Below, one piece after another: positions 16,201 through 24,996 of a DNA stretch of 64,000 bases. The position numbers and the translations under genes are program-made. The notes beneath the pieces are model-generated. The model had not been told where the DNA came from and did no database searches. It saw only the letters and a program-made list of their open reading frames with translations. Numbering within the stretch: position 1 is the stretch's first letter; each line of letters starts with the position of its first letter. The stretch is from Draconibacterium halophilum (GTDB lineage Bacteria; Bacteroidota; Bacteroidia; Bacteroidales; Prolixibacteraceae): NCBI RefSeq assembly GCF_010448835.1, contig NZ_CP048409.1, forward strand, positions 1,434,001-1,498,000. Direction: 5' to 3'.

Positions 16201-17256
16201 TTATTTAGCTACTTCGCTTTCCATCACTTCTTTCAAACGTTTTATTTGGGCCGGATTTCCCAAAACAAAAAGCTGATCGTTGCGCGAAAGTATCATTTGC
16301 GGATCGGGATTAAAAACGTAACGCGCGCCACTTATTTTTATACCAATAATGTTGGCACCTGTTGTTTCGCGCACTTTTAGCTCGGCAATTGATTTGCTCA
16401 CAAAACGTTGCGCGAGGTTTTTACAGGATACTTCCTCAAGGGTAACATCCTGCGATTTTTGCAGCAGTATATACTCGATAAACTCAACAACATCGGGTTG
16501 GTGCACCAGTTTTGCCATTCGCTGCCCTCCAATGCGTTCAGGCATAATTACATTGGTGGCGCCGGCTCGTTTCAATTTCATTTGGCTTTCCAATTCCGAT
16601 GCGCGACTAATAACGGTTAGTCCCGGGTTCATACTACGAGCAGTCAACACCACAAAAACATTGTCGGCATCGGTTGGGGTGGTGGCAATTAAAGCCCTGG
16701 CCCTTTGAATACCGGCTTGTTCCAGCGTATCTTCGTGTGTTGCGTCGCCTTTTATGTATAATATGTTCGGATTTTGGCGTATCCTCGTAATAACGTTATC
16801 GCGTTTGTCGAGAACAACAAACTTAACATTGTTTTCTTCCAGTTCCATGGCTGCCTGTTCGCCATTTCTGCCGTAGCCCACAATAATAACGTGGTCTTTT
16901 AATTTTGCAATTTTCTTATCCACCCTGTACGTTTTTATATAGTTAGCTAACTCTCCATCGAATATAAATCGTGCCATATTTGAGCCAACATACGCCAAAC
17001 TACCCAAACTAAAAATAATGAGAATAATGGTAAACAGCATTCCCGTTTCGGTTGGTTCGTGGCCAACATGCTTAAAACCAACAGTTGATATGGTAATAAC
17101 TGTCATGTACAAACTTTCAAGCAAAGTAAGGTCTTCGATGTAGTAGTAACCGGCGGTCCCAAATAAAAGAATCGAGACCAGCAAGGTAATACCAGCCTTA
17201 AGCGTACGGCTCGATACGGCTTGAAATTTATTATACTGTAGATTACTTGTAGGCAT
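16201..17256 (-). CDS. Two-TM potassium channel-like protein with RCK (TrkA-N/TrkA-C) domains
   Basis: 351 residues. TM1 (about 21-40), a pore loop, and TM2 (about 72-92) precede a TrkA-N Rossmann domain (DHVIIVGYGRNGEQAAMELEENN) and a TrkA-C domain in the last 80 residues. This is the architecture of MthK-type ligand-gated K+ channels of the inner membrane. The filter reads TISTVGFKHV: Lys replaces the last Gly of the usual TVGYG/TVGFG signature (residues 58-62), so K+ selectivity cannot be taken for granted. It starts 1 nt after the stop of the DUF2851 gene and is probably cotranscribed with it. Confidence 0.8.
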   Translation of the reverse strand: MPTSNLQYNKFQAVSSRTLKAGITLLVSILLFGTAGYYYIEDLTLLESLYMTVITISTVGFKHVGHEPTETGMLFTIILIIFSLGSLAYVGSNMARFIFDGELANYIKTYRVDKKIAKLKDHVIIVGYGRNGEQAAMELEENNVKFVVLDKRDNVITRIRQNPNILYIKGDATHEDTLEQAGIQRARALIATTPTDADNVFVVLTARSMNPGLTVISRASELESQMKLKRAGATNVIMPERIGGQRMAKLVHQPDVVEFIEYILLQKSQDVTLEEVSCKNLAQRFVSKSIAELKVRETTGANIIGIKISGARYVFNPDPQMILSRNDQLFVLGNPAQIKRLKEVMESEVAK

Positions 17257-17257
17257 G

Positions 17258-18565
17258 TTAGTCGTCCTGATTTTGTATTGATGAAACCAATTTCACCCCT
17301 AAATGGCAATTTAAACATTTTTTTGATTCGCAGTAATAGTTTTTTAGCTGAAGTAAAGCTTGCGAATCAAAAGCTGAACGCGCCTGAATGCCCATATCCG
17401 CCCATTTTGAAATGATAGAATTGCTTTCGGCGGGCAGATTTTCCAGAATCTCGAGCGCCCGGTTTTTTAATTCGTGTTTGTTTTGATTTTCGCCGTACAC
17501 AAACAAAAAAGGAACAATTACATTGATAATCAGGATATGGGCAGCCGTATCGCCCAATTCCTTTGCTTGGGGTTTTTTCGATGTTTTGTTGAAGTTGTAA
17601 TGTGTATCCCAGTATTCCGAGGCTTTTACTTTAAACAATTTTTTAAGTTCTTCCATGGATTCAATTTCCAGAATCCTGGAAAATAGTCCTTCCGAATGAT
17701 AAATAAGTGCTGCCAATTGCGAGATTCGAATGGTAGGGAAGTTGGGTGGCCGTAGCCGCATAAATTTCCACAAATGTCCTTCAATTCCTTTCAGTTTGTA
17801 TTTTTTGTACAAGAAAGAATACTCATCACGTAGGTGGATATAATAATCGTCGCCCAGCAATTGCTGATTCAATAATCCTGAATTTCCAAACAGCAGTGCT
17901 TCCAACTGAAAAAGGCTGTTTTTATGTTTTAACAGCGTTTGTATGGAAAGCGATTTTGCCAGCAATTCAAAAGGCACTGCATTAACTTTAAACCCAAACA
18001 TCTGCGCCAGCACCTGAAAAAATGTTTCTTCCCAATTGTTGTTATTTTGCCTCAGTTGCTCAACTATTGCTTGTGTTTTTGTTTCCAGGCGTTCAATCAT
18101 CAGCCGGTTAAAACCCAGTTGCAGCACTATCGGATCAACTTTATGAAACTGTTTTTCGCAGGCGATCCATGTCTGGGCATTAATCAACTTCTCGTAATTG
18201 TGTTTCAGTTGTTCGGGGTAGTTCAGAATTAGAGTTGGAATAATTTCTCCATTATTTCGGGCGATTGTTGTGTCAGCAGTTTCAACCACATGTAAAATAA
18301 CATTGTCGTACGCTTTGTCGTTGGTGTGTTCGTGTTTTTGCCAGTCGGATGCTTTTTTATGGATCTCGATATTGCCGGCCCATGTCGTTTCGTTTAGTTT
18401 GATCTTTGCATTAAAGAAATCAGGACCGGAGTCGGAATTTTTTCGTCCCTGATCGATAATTTCCAGCTGGTCGCCATCAATGGTTTGTAACTGATTGGTC
18501 GTGAAAAGCCTGTTTTGCCAAATGTATTGCAGAAATTCTTCGGGCATATTTTGTGGGTCAGCCAT
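17258..18565 (-). CDS. DUF2851 family protein
   Basis: 435 residues. The N-terminus (EEFLQYIWQNRLF, DGDQLEIIDQGRKNSDSGPDFFNAKI, WAGNIEIHKKASDWQKHEH, VILHVVE) is characteristic of DUF2851, a Bacteroidota family of unknown function. The conserved core of Gly-Pro-Asp-Phe, Glu-x-His and spaced His residues resembles a nuclease-like active site, but that is only my reading. The C-terminus carries CESKKCLNCHLG, a possible metal-binding cysteine cluster. Followed after 1 nt by the RCK channel gene. Confidence 0.75.
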   Translation of the reverse strand: MADPQNMPEEFLQYIWQNRLFTTNQLQTIDGDQLEIIDQGRKNSDSGPDFFNAKIKLNETTWAGNIEIHKKASDWQKHEHTNDKAYDNVILHVVETADTTIARNNGEIIPTLILNYPEQLKHNYEKLINAQTWIACEKQFHKVDPIVLQLGFNRLMIERLETKTQAIVEQLRQNNNNWEETFFQVLAQMFGFKVNAVPFELLAKSLSIQTLLKHKNSLFQLEALLFGNSGLLNQQLLGDDYYIHLRDEYSFLYKKYKLKGIEGHLWKFMRLRPPNFPTIRISQLAALIYHSEGLFSRILEIESMEELKKLFKVKASEYWDTHYNFNKTSKKPQAKELGDTAAHILIINVIVPFLFVYGENQNKHELKNRALEILENLPAESNSIISKWADMGIQARSAFDSQALLQLKNYYCESKKCLNCHLGVKLVSSIQNQDD

Positions 18566-18655
18566 TTGGGAATATTTTTGTTTTCCTTAAAAATAAGGAA
18601 AATGTTTGAAATATTTAAAAGTGATGGGGTTTGACTCCAAGTCAGGCTAACACTT

Positions 18656-19183
18656 TTATTTAATCTTCTGGAAAATATCCCACAAAACAATTCCGGCACT
18701 TACCGAAATATTAAAAGAATGTTTGGTACCGTATTGCGGTATTTCAATGCTTCCGTTGCAAAGATCTACTACACTTTGTTTTACACCTTTTACTTCGTTC
18801 CCAAAAACCAGCGCTACTTTTTCGCTTTTAGCAGGTTGGAAATCGGGCAACATAATACTGTTTTCAACTTGTTCAATGGCATAAACTTTAAATCCTTTTT
18901 GCTGTAGCCTTTTAACTACTTCTTCAGAATGTTCAAAATATTCCCAGTCAACCGATTTTTCAGCGTCAAGAGCCGTTTTTCTGATTTCGTTATTGGGAGG
19001 TGTGGCAGTAATTCCACAGAGGTAAATTGTATTAATGAGTAAAGCATCGGATGTGCGGAATACCGAGCCAATGTTGTTGCAGCTTCGGATGTTATCGAGC
19101 ACCACAACAATAGGAGTTTTTGTCGATTGTTTGTATTCCTCAACGCTTAAACGGCCAAGTTCTATATTTCTGAGTTTACGCAT
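18656..19183 (-). CDS. SpoU/TrmH-family RNA 2'-O-methyltransferase
   Basis: 175 residues from the ATG at 19183. The longer frame to 19324 would overlap the arginine deiminase gene and starts with an unrelated Trp/Cys-rich stretch, so I reject it. Motifs: VVVLDNIRSCNNIGSVFRTSDA (SpoU motif 1 with the catalytic Arg), VALVFGNEVKGV (motif 2) and IEIPQYGTKHSFNISVSAGIVLWD (motif 3), which together form the trefoil-knot SAM site. It lacks the extra N-terminal RNA-binding domain of RlmB, so the target could be tRNA or rRNA. Confidence 0.85.
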   Translation of the reverse strand: MRKLRNIELGRLSVEEYKQSTKTPIVVVLDNIRSCNNIGSVFRTSDALLINTIYLCGITATPPNNEIRKTALDAEKSVDWEYFEHSEEVVKRLQQKGFKVYAIEQVENSIMLPDFQPAKSEKVALVFGNEVKGVKQSVVDLCNGSIEIPQYGTKHSFNISVSAGIVLWDIFQKIK

Positions 19184-19227
19184 AAATCTGTTTTTTTCAA
19201 TGTCATCTCGAGGAGAAACCGCTGAAA

Positions 19228-20487
19228 CTACCAATTCACCGGTCCTCTTCTGAAGGGTTGCGACATACACCGGGCACCACCACCACCGCGTGCTAATTCT
19301 GATCCGGCAATGGTAACTACACATTTTTTGTAATCATCCACATTTGCTTTTCCGGTTATAATATCGGTGGCAGAAACAACGTCGTAACCGTTGTTGTTCA
19401 ACTCATCGATGGTGTGCACATTGCGTTGGTAACCGATTATTTTTCCCGGGGCAAAGGCCAAAAAGTTAGCGCCGCTGTGCCATTGTTCGCGTTCCTGAAT
19501 CCACGGATCGCTGTTGCCGCCGCAGGAAATTGGTTTTAAATCCATGCCCAGTTTTTTCAATGCTTTCGGAAGGTTTGGCATTTCTTCAATGCGGCTTACA
19601 TTGCCATTATCTATTTCAATGTGAATAGTTTTAAAACGGCTCATTCCAAAAATTACAGGTGGATAAACCATACACTCATCGGTGTTCAGAAATGTAAAAA
19701 CCATGTCGAGATGAATAAACGACTCGGGCGTTTCTGGCAATTCCTGAACGATAATATGTTGTTTCCTCTTTTTCTGCTTTTTTATATTTTCGATAATGAA
19801 GTCAATCCCTTGCGTGCTTGTTCTTACTCCGGTACCGATAACAAAAATATCGTCGCGGGCAATTTGTACGTCGCCGCCTTCTACCATCGATTTTCGGTTA
19901 ACCATAATTCCCGGTTCAGGATTCCCGGGGGTCAAGACCTGGCTTTTAACGGCAGGATGGTATTTGTATATGGCCTCCATTATAACCGATTCTCTTTCGC
20001 GCACGGGATTGGCCATTTTGCCAATTAGCATATTGTCGTTCATCGCCATTGCCGAATCGCGCGTGAAAAACAGGTTGTGCAAAGGGCGGAGTAAAAAGCG
20101 CTCGTTGCTCAGGTAGTTGGTGAGGTTGGTTTTCTCCAGCACCACCCCTTCAATTAACATTGCTGCCAGTTGTTTCGAATCAGTATCAAGCATTTGCTGG
20201 CACGAGTCGATGTATTCGGTCATGCAGATCTCGTTCAGCAATTCTTTTTTTACTTCGTTGATGGCCAAAATGTCGGCCAGCAGATCCTTCACCTGGTATA
20301 CCTGCGATACCTTTTTTAGTACCCCTTCAAACTGGGCATATTCGGTCGAGGCTATCGATAGATTTAAAATGTCGCTGTATAAAGCACGTTCGGCATTTGC
20401 CGGTGTCATATTTTCAACTTCCGAACCCGGTGTGTGGATAATAACGCCTTCCAGTTGGCCAATTTCTGAATGAACCGATGTTTGCAT
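19228..20487 (-). CDS. arcA: Arginine deiminase
   Basis: 419 residues from the ATG at 20487, which gives the usual N-terminus MQTSVHSEIGQLEGVIIHTPGSEVENMTP; an in-frame ATG at 20565 is also possible. Catalytic motifs of the guanidino-group-modifying family are in place: FFTRDSAMAMN, VEGGDV, HLDMVFTFL (His-x-Asp) and the C-terminal RGGGGARCMSQPF with the nucleophilic Cys. It hydrolyses arginine to citrulline and ammonia. No arcB, arcC or antiporter gene is next to it, so the rest of an ADI pathway is not visible here. Confidence 0.9.
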   Translation of the reverse strand: MQTSVHSEIGQLEGVIIHTPGSEVENMTPANAERALYSDILNLSIASTEYAQFEGVLKKVSQVYQVKDLLADILAINEVKKELLNEICMTEYIDSCQQMLDTDSKQLAAMLIEGVVLEKTNLTNYLSNERFLLRPLHNLFFTRDSAMAMNDNMLIGKMANPVRERESVIMEAIYKYHPAVKSQVLTPGNPEPGIMVNRKSMVEGGDVQIARDDIFVIGTGVRTSTQGIDFIIENIKKQKKRKQHIIVQELPETPESFIHLDMVFTFLNTDECMVYPPVIFGMSRFKTIHIEIDNGNVSRIEEMPNLPKALKKLGMDLKPISCGGNSDPWIQEREQWHSGANFLAFAPGKIIGYQRNVHTIDELNNNGYDVVSATDIITGKANVDDYKKCVVTIAGSELARGGGGARCMSQPFRRGPVNW

Positions 20488-20718
20488 AATTGCGTATAAA
20501 CTTTTGTTTTCGGGCTCAAAGATATAAACTTTGCATGGTCCGTAATTGATTAACGAATATTTCATCTGTTTATAATTGTTTATTTTTATGGTAACAGACG
20601 TAGCTCGCAGTATTATAATCATGCCGTTGTGTGAAAAATTATCTCAGATTATGCGTATTCGCGCAGACTTTTTGTTATACTCGTTTCGTTCTACTTTTAT
20701 GTTGTTAAAAATATTTTG

Positions 20719-21303
20719 GTGAAGAGGCTTTTATTTATATTGATTTTTTTGTTGGGAACCTGGCTTGCCGGAGCGCAGGAAAACGATACCTCTGATGTTT
20801 ATATTGGTTATGTTGAGGATGGCGACACCATTATTTTTAAGAACATCAAAGAGATACCTGTTTTCCCTGATCGAGAGTTTAAAAACAAGCGGCAATACCG
20901 GCGCTATACCCGCTATGTGCGTAAAGTAAAAAAGGTGTATCCTCTGGCAGTGAAAGCACGTGAACTGCTAAAGAAATACGAGCCGGAATATAATGCTCTT
21001 GAAACGGGAAAGGAACGACGGAAGCTCATGAAAAAACTTGAAAAAGAATTATTGGCAGAGCACAAAGATGAGCTCAAAAGATGGTCGATTTCGGATGGTC
21101 GTATTTTGTTAAAACTGATTAACCGCGAAACGGAGCGAACACCCTACGGGCTGATAAAAGATTTCAGGGGAGGATTTAGTGCTACTTTCTGGCAGGGGAT
21201 TGCTAAGCTTTTCAGAAACGACTTAAAAGCCGGGTACGATCCTGCCGAAGAAGATCAAGTGCTGGAGGAGATCGTAACTCTGATAGAATTAGGATATTAT
21301 TAA
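20719..21303 (+). CDS. Secreted DUF4294 family protein
   Basis: 194 residues; the likely start is GTG at 20719 (MKRLLFILIFLLGTWLAGAQ, a signal peptide). The only nearby ATG (20699) is out of frame, and TTG at 20716 directly precedes the GTG. DUF4294 landmarks are DGDTIIFKNIKEIPVFPDREFKNKRQYRRY, RKVKKVYPLAVKARELL and RWSISDGRILLKLINRET. Function unknown; many members are basic periplasmic proteins of Bacteroidota. First gene of a tight plus-strand operon with thpR (1-nt spacing) and the ABM-domain gene. Confidence 0.75.
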   Translation: MKRLLFILIFLLGTWLAGAQENDTSDVYIGYVEDGDTIIFKNIKEIPVFPDREFKNKRQYRRYTRYVRKVKKVYPLAVKARELLKKYEPEYNALETGKERRKLMKKLEKELLAEHKDELKRWSISDGRILLKLINRETERTPYGLIKDFRGGFSATFWQGIAKLFRNDLKAGYDPAEEDQVLEEIVTLIELGYY

Positions 21304-21304
21304 A

Positions 21305-21871
21305 ATGCGTGAACACATCAGAACTTTTATTGCCTTAAAAATAGCTCCAAATCAGAAAGTGCTGGAATTATTGCAGCATTTTAAAAACCTTTTTCCGAAC
21401 GACCGGATTAAATGGGTTGACACCGATAATTTTCATCTCACCCTGCGGTTTATTGGCAATACAACACGCGAGCAACTGTATGAATTGGTTGATCGTTTGG
21501 AGCTTTTATTTTCTGATCAATCAAAATTTCAGATTACTTTAAAAGGAACCGACTATTTTAAAAGCAAAAACCATCCACGCGTTTTGTTTATAAAACTATG
21601 TGAATCGGAAGAATTATTTAAATTGGTTTCGGAGATTGAGTCACAGGTGGTTGCCAGTGGTTTTAAAGAAGAGAAAAAAACATTCACCCCGCATTTAACA
21701 TTGGGGCGTATAAAATTGGTGGAAAACAGAAATCGTTTTTTTTCGCTATTAGATGAATGGCCAACAATTGAATATCAGAAAATAGAGGTTGCGGAACTAA
21801 TTTTGTTTCAGAGTATATTAAAACAAACCGGCCCGGAGTACAGGCCAATAAAGACATTCCCGTTAAAATGA
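21305..21871 (+). CDS. thpR: RNA 2',3'-cyclic phosphodiesterase (2'-5' RNA ligase family)
   Basis: 188 residues, the usual ThpR/LigT size. Two HxTx motifs are present: FHLTLRFIG (about residue 47) and FTPHLTLGRIK (about 128). These bind the RNA phosphate in the 2H phosphoesterase fold. The N-terminus RTFIALKI is typical. It opens cyclic phosphate ends of RNA and can join 2'-5' linkages in vitro. Lies 1 nt after the DUF4294 gene; its stop overlaps the next start as ATGA. Confidence 0.88.
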   Translation: MREHIRTFIALKIAPNQKVLELLQHFKNLFPNDRIKWVDTDNFHLTLRFIGNTTREQLYELVDRLELLFSDQSKFQITLKGTDYFKSKNHPRVLFIKLCESEELFKLVSEIESQVVASGFKEEKKTFTPHLTLGRIKLVENRNRFFSLLDEWPTIEYQKIEVAELILFQSILKQTGPEYRPIKTFPLK

Positions 21872-22185
21872 TTGCAAATACACCAAATCCGCCTTATTAT
21901 GCGGTTATTTTTACCACACTGCGCAACAACATTGATGACGGTTATGTTGAAATGGCCCGACGAATGGTGGAATTGGCCAAACAACAACCTGGTTTTTTAG
22001 GTGAAGAATCAGCTCGCGACGAATTGGGAATAACCGTTTCGTACTGGGAGAGCCTGGAAGCGATGAAAGAATGGAAGCAAAACATTGACCATTTGCAGGC
22101 TCAAAAGTTGGGAAAAGAAAAGTGGTATAAAAAATACAAATTAAGAGTTGTCCATGTGGTGCGTGATGCGGAATTTGGATTCTGA
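21868..22185 (+). CDS. Antibiotic biosynthesis monooxygenase (ABM) domain protein
   Basis: 105 residues with a ferredoxin-like dimeric alpha/beta barrel pattern: YYAVIFTTLRNN, then MVELAKQQPGFLGEESARDELGITVSYWESLEAMKEWK and a C-terminal strand. This resembles ABM/YqjZ-like proteins, which include heme-degrading and small cofactor-free monooxygenases, but many are uncharacterised. The gene overlaps thpR by 4 nt (ATGA), indicating translational coupling. Confidence 0.75.
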   Translation: MIANTPNPPYYAVIFTTLRNNIDDGYVEMARRMVELAKQQPGFLGEESARDELGITVSYWESLEAMKEWKQNIDHLQAQKLGKEKWYKKYKLRVVHVVRDAEFGF

Positions 22186-22191
22186 TCCGGT

Positions 22192-23610
22192 TTATTTTCC
22201 GTTGCCTTTAACGCTAACCATAATGGTGTAAATCAGTATTTTAAAATCGATGTATAACGAAATATTCTTCAGGTACATCATGTCGTAGGTTAATCGTTCC
22301 AGCATTTCTTCAACATTCGATGCATAACCATATTTTACTTGTCCCCACGAGGTTATTCCCGGACGCAGTTTGTGCAAGTGTGTATAATGCGGTGCACGTT
22401 CAATAATTTGTTTAATGTAAAATTCCCGCTCGGGGCGCGGCCCTACCAGCGACATGGTTCCCATAATTACATTAAAAAACTGTGGAATTTCATCGAGGTG
22501 TGTTTTTCGCAAAAAACGGCCAATAGATGTAATTCGTGAATCGTTTTCCGACGATAGTGCCGGGGAGCCATTTTCGGCACCGGCTACCATACTCCGCAGT
22601 TTATATATATAGAACGGTTTTCCGTAACGTCCTATTCTTTGTTGTTTGTAAATAATTGGCCCTTTTGATGTTGTTTTTATGATAATTGCCAGCACAATAA
22701 AAACAGGGAAAAACAGAATAAGTGCGATAATGGAGAAAAGCACATCCAGCAAACGTTTCATGTTTTCCTGCCAGCCGGGCATTAATCCGTTGCTAATTTT
22801 TATTAGTGGACTCCCGAAAATGGTGTTGGTTTTTGTCATTCCGGAAAGCAAATCGTACAAATCGGGAATACCCCAAATGGTGATTTGCCTGTTTTCAATT
22901 ATCGTGAGTATTTCACTTAGTTGATCGTGCTCGCGTGTTTCCAGAGCCAGAATAACTTCTTCAATATTCTCCTTGTCCAGAATGTCGATAATGTCTGTTA
23001 TGTGTCCAAGCATTGGCAATTGCTCGCTTAAAACAGAATTGCTGTTCTCATCAAGTTCGATAAAACCAACAAATTTATTCCCCGCCGGCCTCACCTGGCT
23101 CGACATTTCGTTGAAAACCTTCAGCGCTTTTTCGTTACTACCGATGATGAGCGTGTTAAAACCAATCTTGCGTTTGTGTATATTGTGAATGGTTTGTGTG
23201 GTTAGTACCAGTCGAAAAATATAGGTGAGCGAGAAATGTAATCCAAACAGTGTGAAAATTAAATTGTAGTAATTCTTATACGATCCAATCCAGTCGTCTA
23301 ATAAAAATGCAAAGAAAATTACAACCACACCAACTGCCGATGTGGAAAAAGTTTGCCCAAGTTCCAGCAGTCGCGACCTACGGTAAATATTGTTATAAAA
23401 CCCAACAATGTAATAAAATGTAATCCAAAAAGCAGGGATGATCAGTAATCCCAAATAAAATTGCGGAGTGAGCTCAAATGGGACATCCCAGCCATTAAAG
23501 TATTGGGGTTCAATAATTTCTTTTCGATATACAAAAAAAGCAGCCCAGGCAAGTGCTGCGGCAAAAAAATCGAAAAATAAATATTTGGCTGTTTGCCACG
23601 ATTTATTCAT
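22192..23610 (-). CDS. Polyprenyl-phosphate sugar phosphotransferase (exopolysaccharide initiation)
   Basis: 472 residues. Four to five N-terminal transmembrane helices are followed by a CoA-binding-like Rossmann domain (FNTLIIGSNEKALKVFNEM) and then one further TM helix and the bacterial sugar transferase domain: KRLLDVLFSI, IIYKQQRIGRYGKPFYIYKLRSM, RFLRKTHLDEIPQFFNVIMGTMSLVGPRPE and RPGITSWGQV. It transfers a sugar phosphate from a nucleotide sugar to undecaprenyl phosphate, starting a surface polysaccharide. No glycosyltransferase cluster lies beside it in this window, only an oxidoreductase gene upstream. Confidence 0.9.
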   Translation of the reverse strand: MNKSWQTAKYLFFDFFAAALAWAAFFVYRKEIIEPQYFNGWDVPFELTPQFYLGLLIIPAFWITFYYIVGFYNNIYRRSRLLELGQTFSTSAVGVVVIFFAFLLDDWIGSYKNYYNLIFTLFGLHFSLTYIFRLVLTTQTIHNIHKRKIGFNTLIIGSNEKALKVFNEMSSQVRPAGNKFVGFIELDENSNSVLSEQLPMLGHITDIIDILDKENIEEVILALETREHDQLSEILTIIENRQITIWGIPDLYDLLSGMTKTNTIFGSPLIKISNGLMPGWQENMKRLLDVLFSIIALILFFPVFIVLAIIIKTTSKGPIIYKQQRIGRYGKPFYIYKLRSMVAGAENGSPALSSENDSRITSIGRFLRKTHLDEIPQFFNVIMGTMSLVGPRPEREFYIKQIIERAPHYTHLHKLRPGITSWGQVKYGYASNVEEMLERLTYDMMYLKNISLYIDFKILIYTIMVSVKGNGK

Positions 23611-23698
23611 GAAAAAGCGATTAAGTCAGGTCGTTTTTGTAATCAGTGTTTAAACGCCCTGTAATGCAAAATATTGCGGCAAAAGTAGTTTTTTGCAG

Positions 23699-24562
23699 TT
23701 AATGAATGGAAAATTGCGAGATCTTTTTATTGATTTTTTGCGCCACGTGCATGGCAATTAAATAATCATCAAGAGTAGATGTTTTTTTGATCTTTCCTTC
23801 TATGGCTTGAATAAAAATATCCAGCTCGTCTACTACACAATCTTCATCAAACTCAATAGCTTTATTATCGGAAAGGAATTTTTCTTTGCTGAAATTAAAA
23901 GTTGCAAACTGGTTGTCGGAATAAATTCTGACCTTGAAATTCTTCAGCGATTCCAGTTTTCCAAAATTCAGGTTAACAACCGAGGCATCGCTAAACTCAA
24001 GACGTACGTTCGTAAATTTAGAGTTGTTATATCCTGGAAAAGTTACGGCGCCAATTTTTTTTGGAGAAATGCCCGTAACACCCAGAAGCATAAGTAACAT
24101 GGAGTATAGCGATTTCTTTTCTGTAACATCGTTTTCAAAATTGGAATAATCGATAAATGCCGGTGTTTTGATGTTTTTGTTTACCCACTGAATGGCCGGT
24201 GAGAAAAAATAAGGATTGGTAACCTGCACTACCGAACGCGACTCATTAATCAGTTTATTCAGCTCGCTGCACTCGTCGATGGTGAGATCCGGATATTCAG
24301 CACAAAATATATGCTTTGATTTTTTTACAATATCACGCATAAAATTAAACGGCATAGGCGTTGAATTGTCCATTATAATCACATCGGCGCGTTCAATTAA
24401 CTCAACCCGGTTAAATTCAGGAATGGAATAATGAAAACCGTTCATTTCTTCGCTCGATCCAACAGATGCTTTCCCAATAATATTGATTTGGGTATTTTTC
24501 TTGATTTCCATTACAAATGGTTCAAGAATTCCAGTATTTCCGATTAATCCAACATTCAGCAT
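23699..24562 (-). CDS. Gfo/Idh/MocA-type oxidoreductase-like protein
   Basis: 287 residues. The N-terminal Rossmann fold has MLNVGLIGNTGILEPFV with GxGxxx reduced to GNTG, and ADVIIMDNSTPMPFNFMRDIVKKSKHIFCAEYP corresponds to the segment where Gfo/Idh/MocA enzymes carry E-K-P. Here the usual EKP Lys is replaced (CAEYP), so the catalytic role is doubtful. The C-terminal half has the alpha/beta sheet pattern and ends with TSTLDDYLIAMHVAQKINK, a common ending of the family. Located upstream of the sugar transferase on the same strand, 88 bp away; it may act on a nucleotide sugar (inference). Confidence 0.6.
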   Translation of the reverse strand: MLNVGLIGNTGILEPFVMEIKKNTQINIIGKASVGSSEEMNGFHYSIPEFNRVELIERADVIIMDNSTPMPFNFMRDIVKKSKHIFCAEYPDLTIDECSELNKLINESRSVVQVTNPYFFSPAIQWVNKNIKTPAFIDYSNFENDVTEKKSLYSMLLMLLGVTGISPKKIGAVTFPGYNNSKFTNVRLEFSDASVVNLNFGKLESLKNFKVRIYSDNQFATFNFSKEKFLSDNKAIEFDEDCVVDELDIFIQAIEGKIKKTSTLDDYLIAMHVAQKINKKISQFSIH

Positions 24563-24996
24563 ATTGTGCTATTTAAATGATTTCTATGCAAATATAGAAT
24601 ACAGCCTAACATCTTTTAAAAGTGCCGGTGTTAATTTATCAACGTTAAATGTTAATATTCATTATGTGTAGCTACTGTTGTTGGTAACTATATTCGATTA
24701 ATTTTGTGATTGAAACCTGAGTTCGATTTTAAATCTTCCCTCAGTTTAAATAAATTTTTAGTAGAAATTGAGTCAGATTTTTGAAGGACTATCGGGATAA
24801 TTCAAAAAAAATATGAATCGATTTATACAAAAATAAGGAAAATCCGAAGGAAAATACAGAAATGCGCAAGATTTGAACTCAAAATATCTTAAAATAGCCC
24901 GCTATTCTTGCGATATTTTCAATCCAAATCTTGCACATTTCTGTATTTCTGAGACAAATATTTAAAACCAAACTCAAGTTTATAGTAACGTAAAAA
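24563..24996. other. Intergenic region upstream of pcm
   Basis: 434 bp, AT-rich, between divergent genes. Its right part holds a 97-nt hairpin-forming element (separate entry). In the left part I see no ORF and no hairpin that I can support. Confidence 0.5.
24852..24948. repeat. 97-nt imperfect palindrome (long hairpin) upstream of pcm
   Basis: The outer arms 24852-24875 and 24925-24948 are complementary over 24 bp with a single C/T difference, which is a G-U pair in one RNA sense. Inside, AAAATATC (24881-24888) pairs with 24912-24919, and AATAG (24893-24897) pairs with CTATT (24902-24906) around CCCG. The whole can fold as one long hairpin ending 49 nt before the pcm ATG. It has no T-tract. 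A MITE-like element, a structured RNA or a leader element are all possible. Confidence 0.7.

Noticed and set aside
18656..19324. Longer version of the SpoU methyltransferase starting at 19324
   Set aside because: It would overlap the arginine deiminase gene by 97 nt and begins with a Trp/Cys-rich sequence without family similarity; MRKLRN at 19183 fits the family start.
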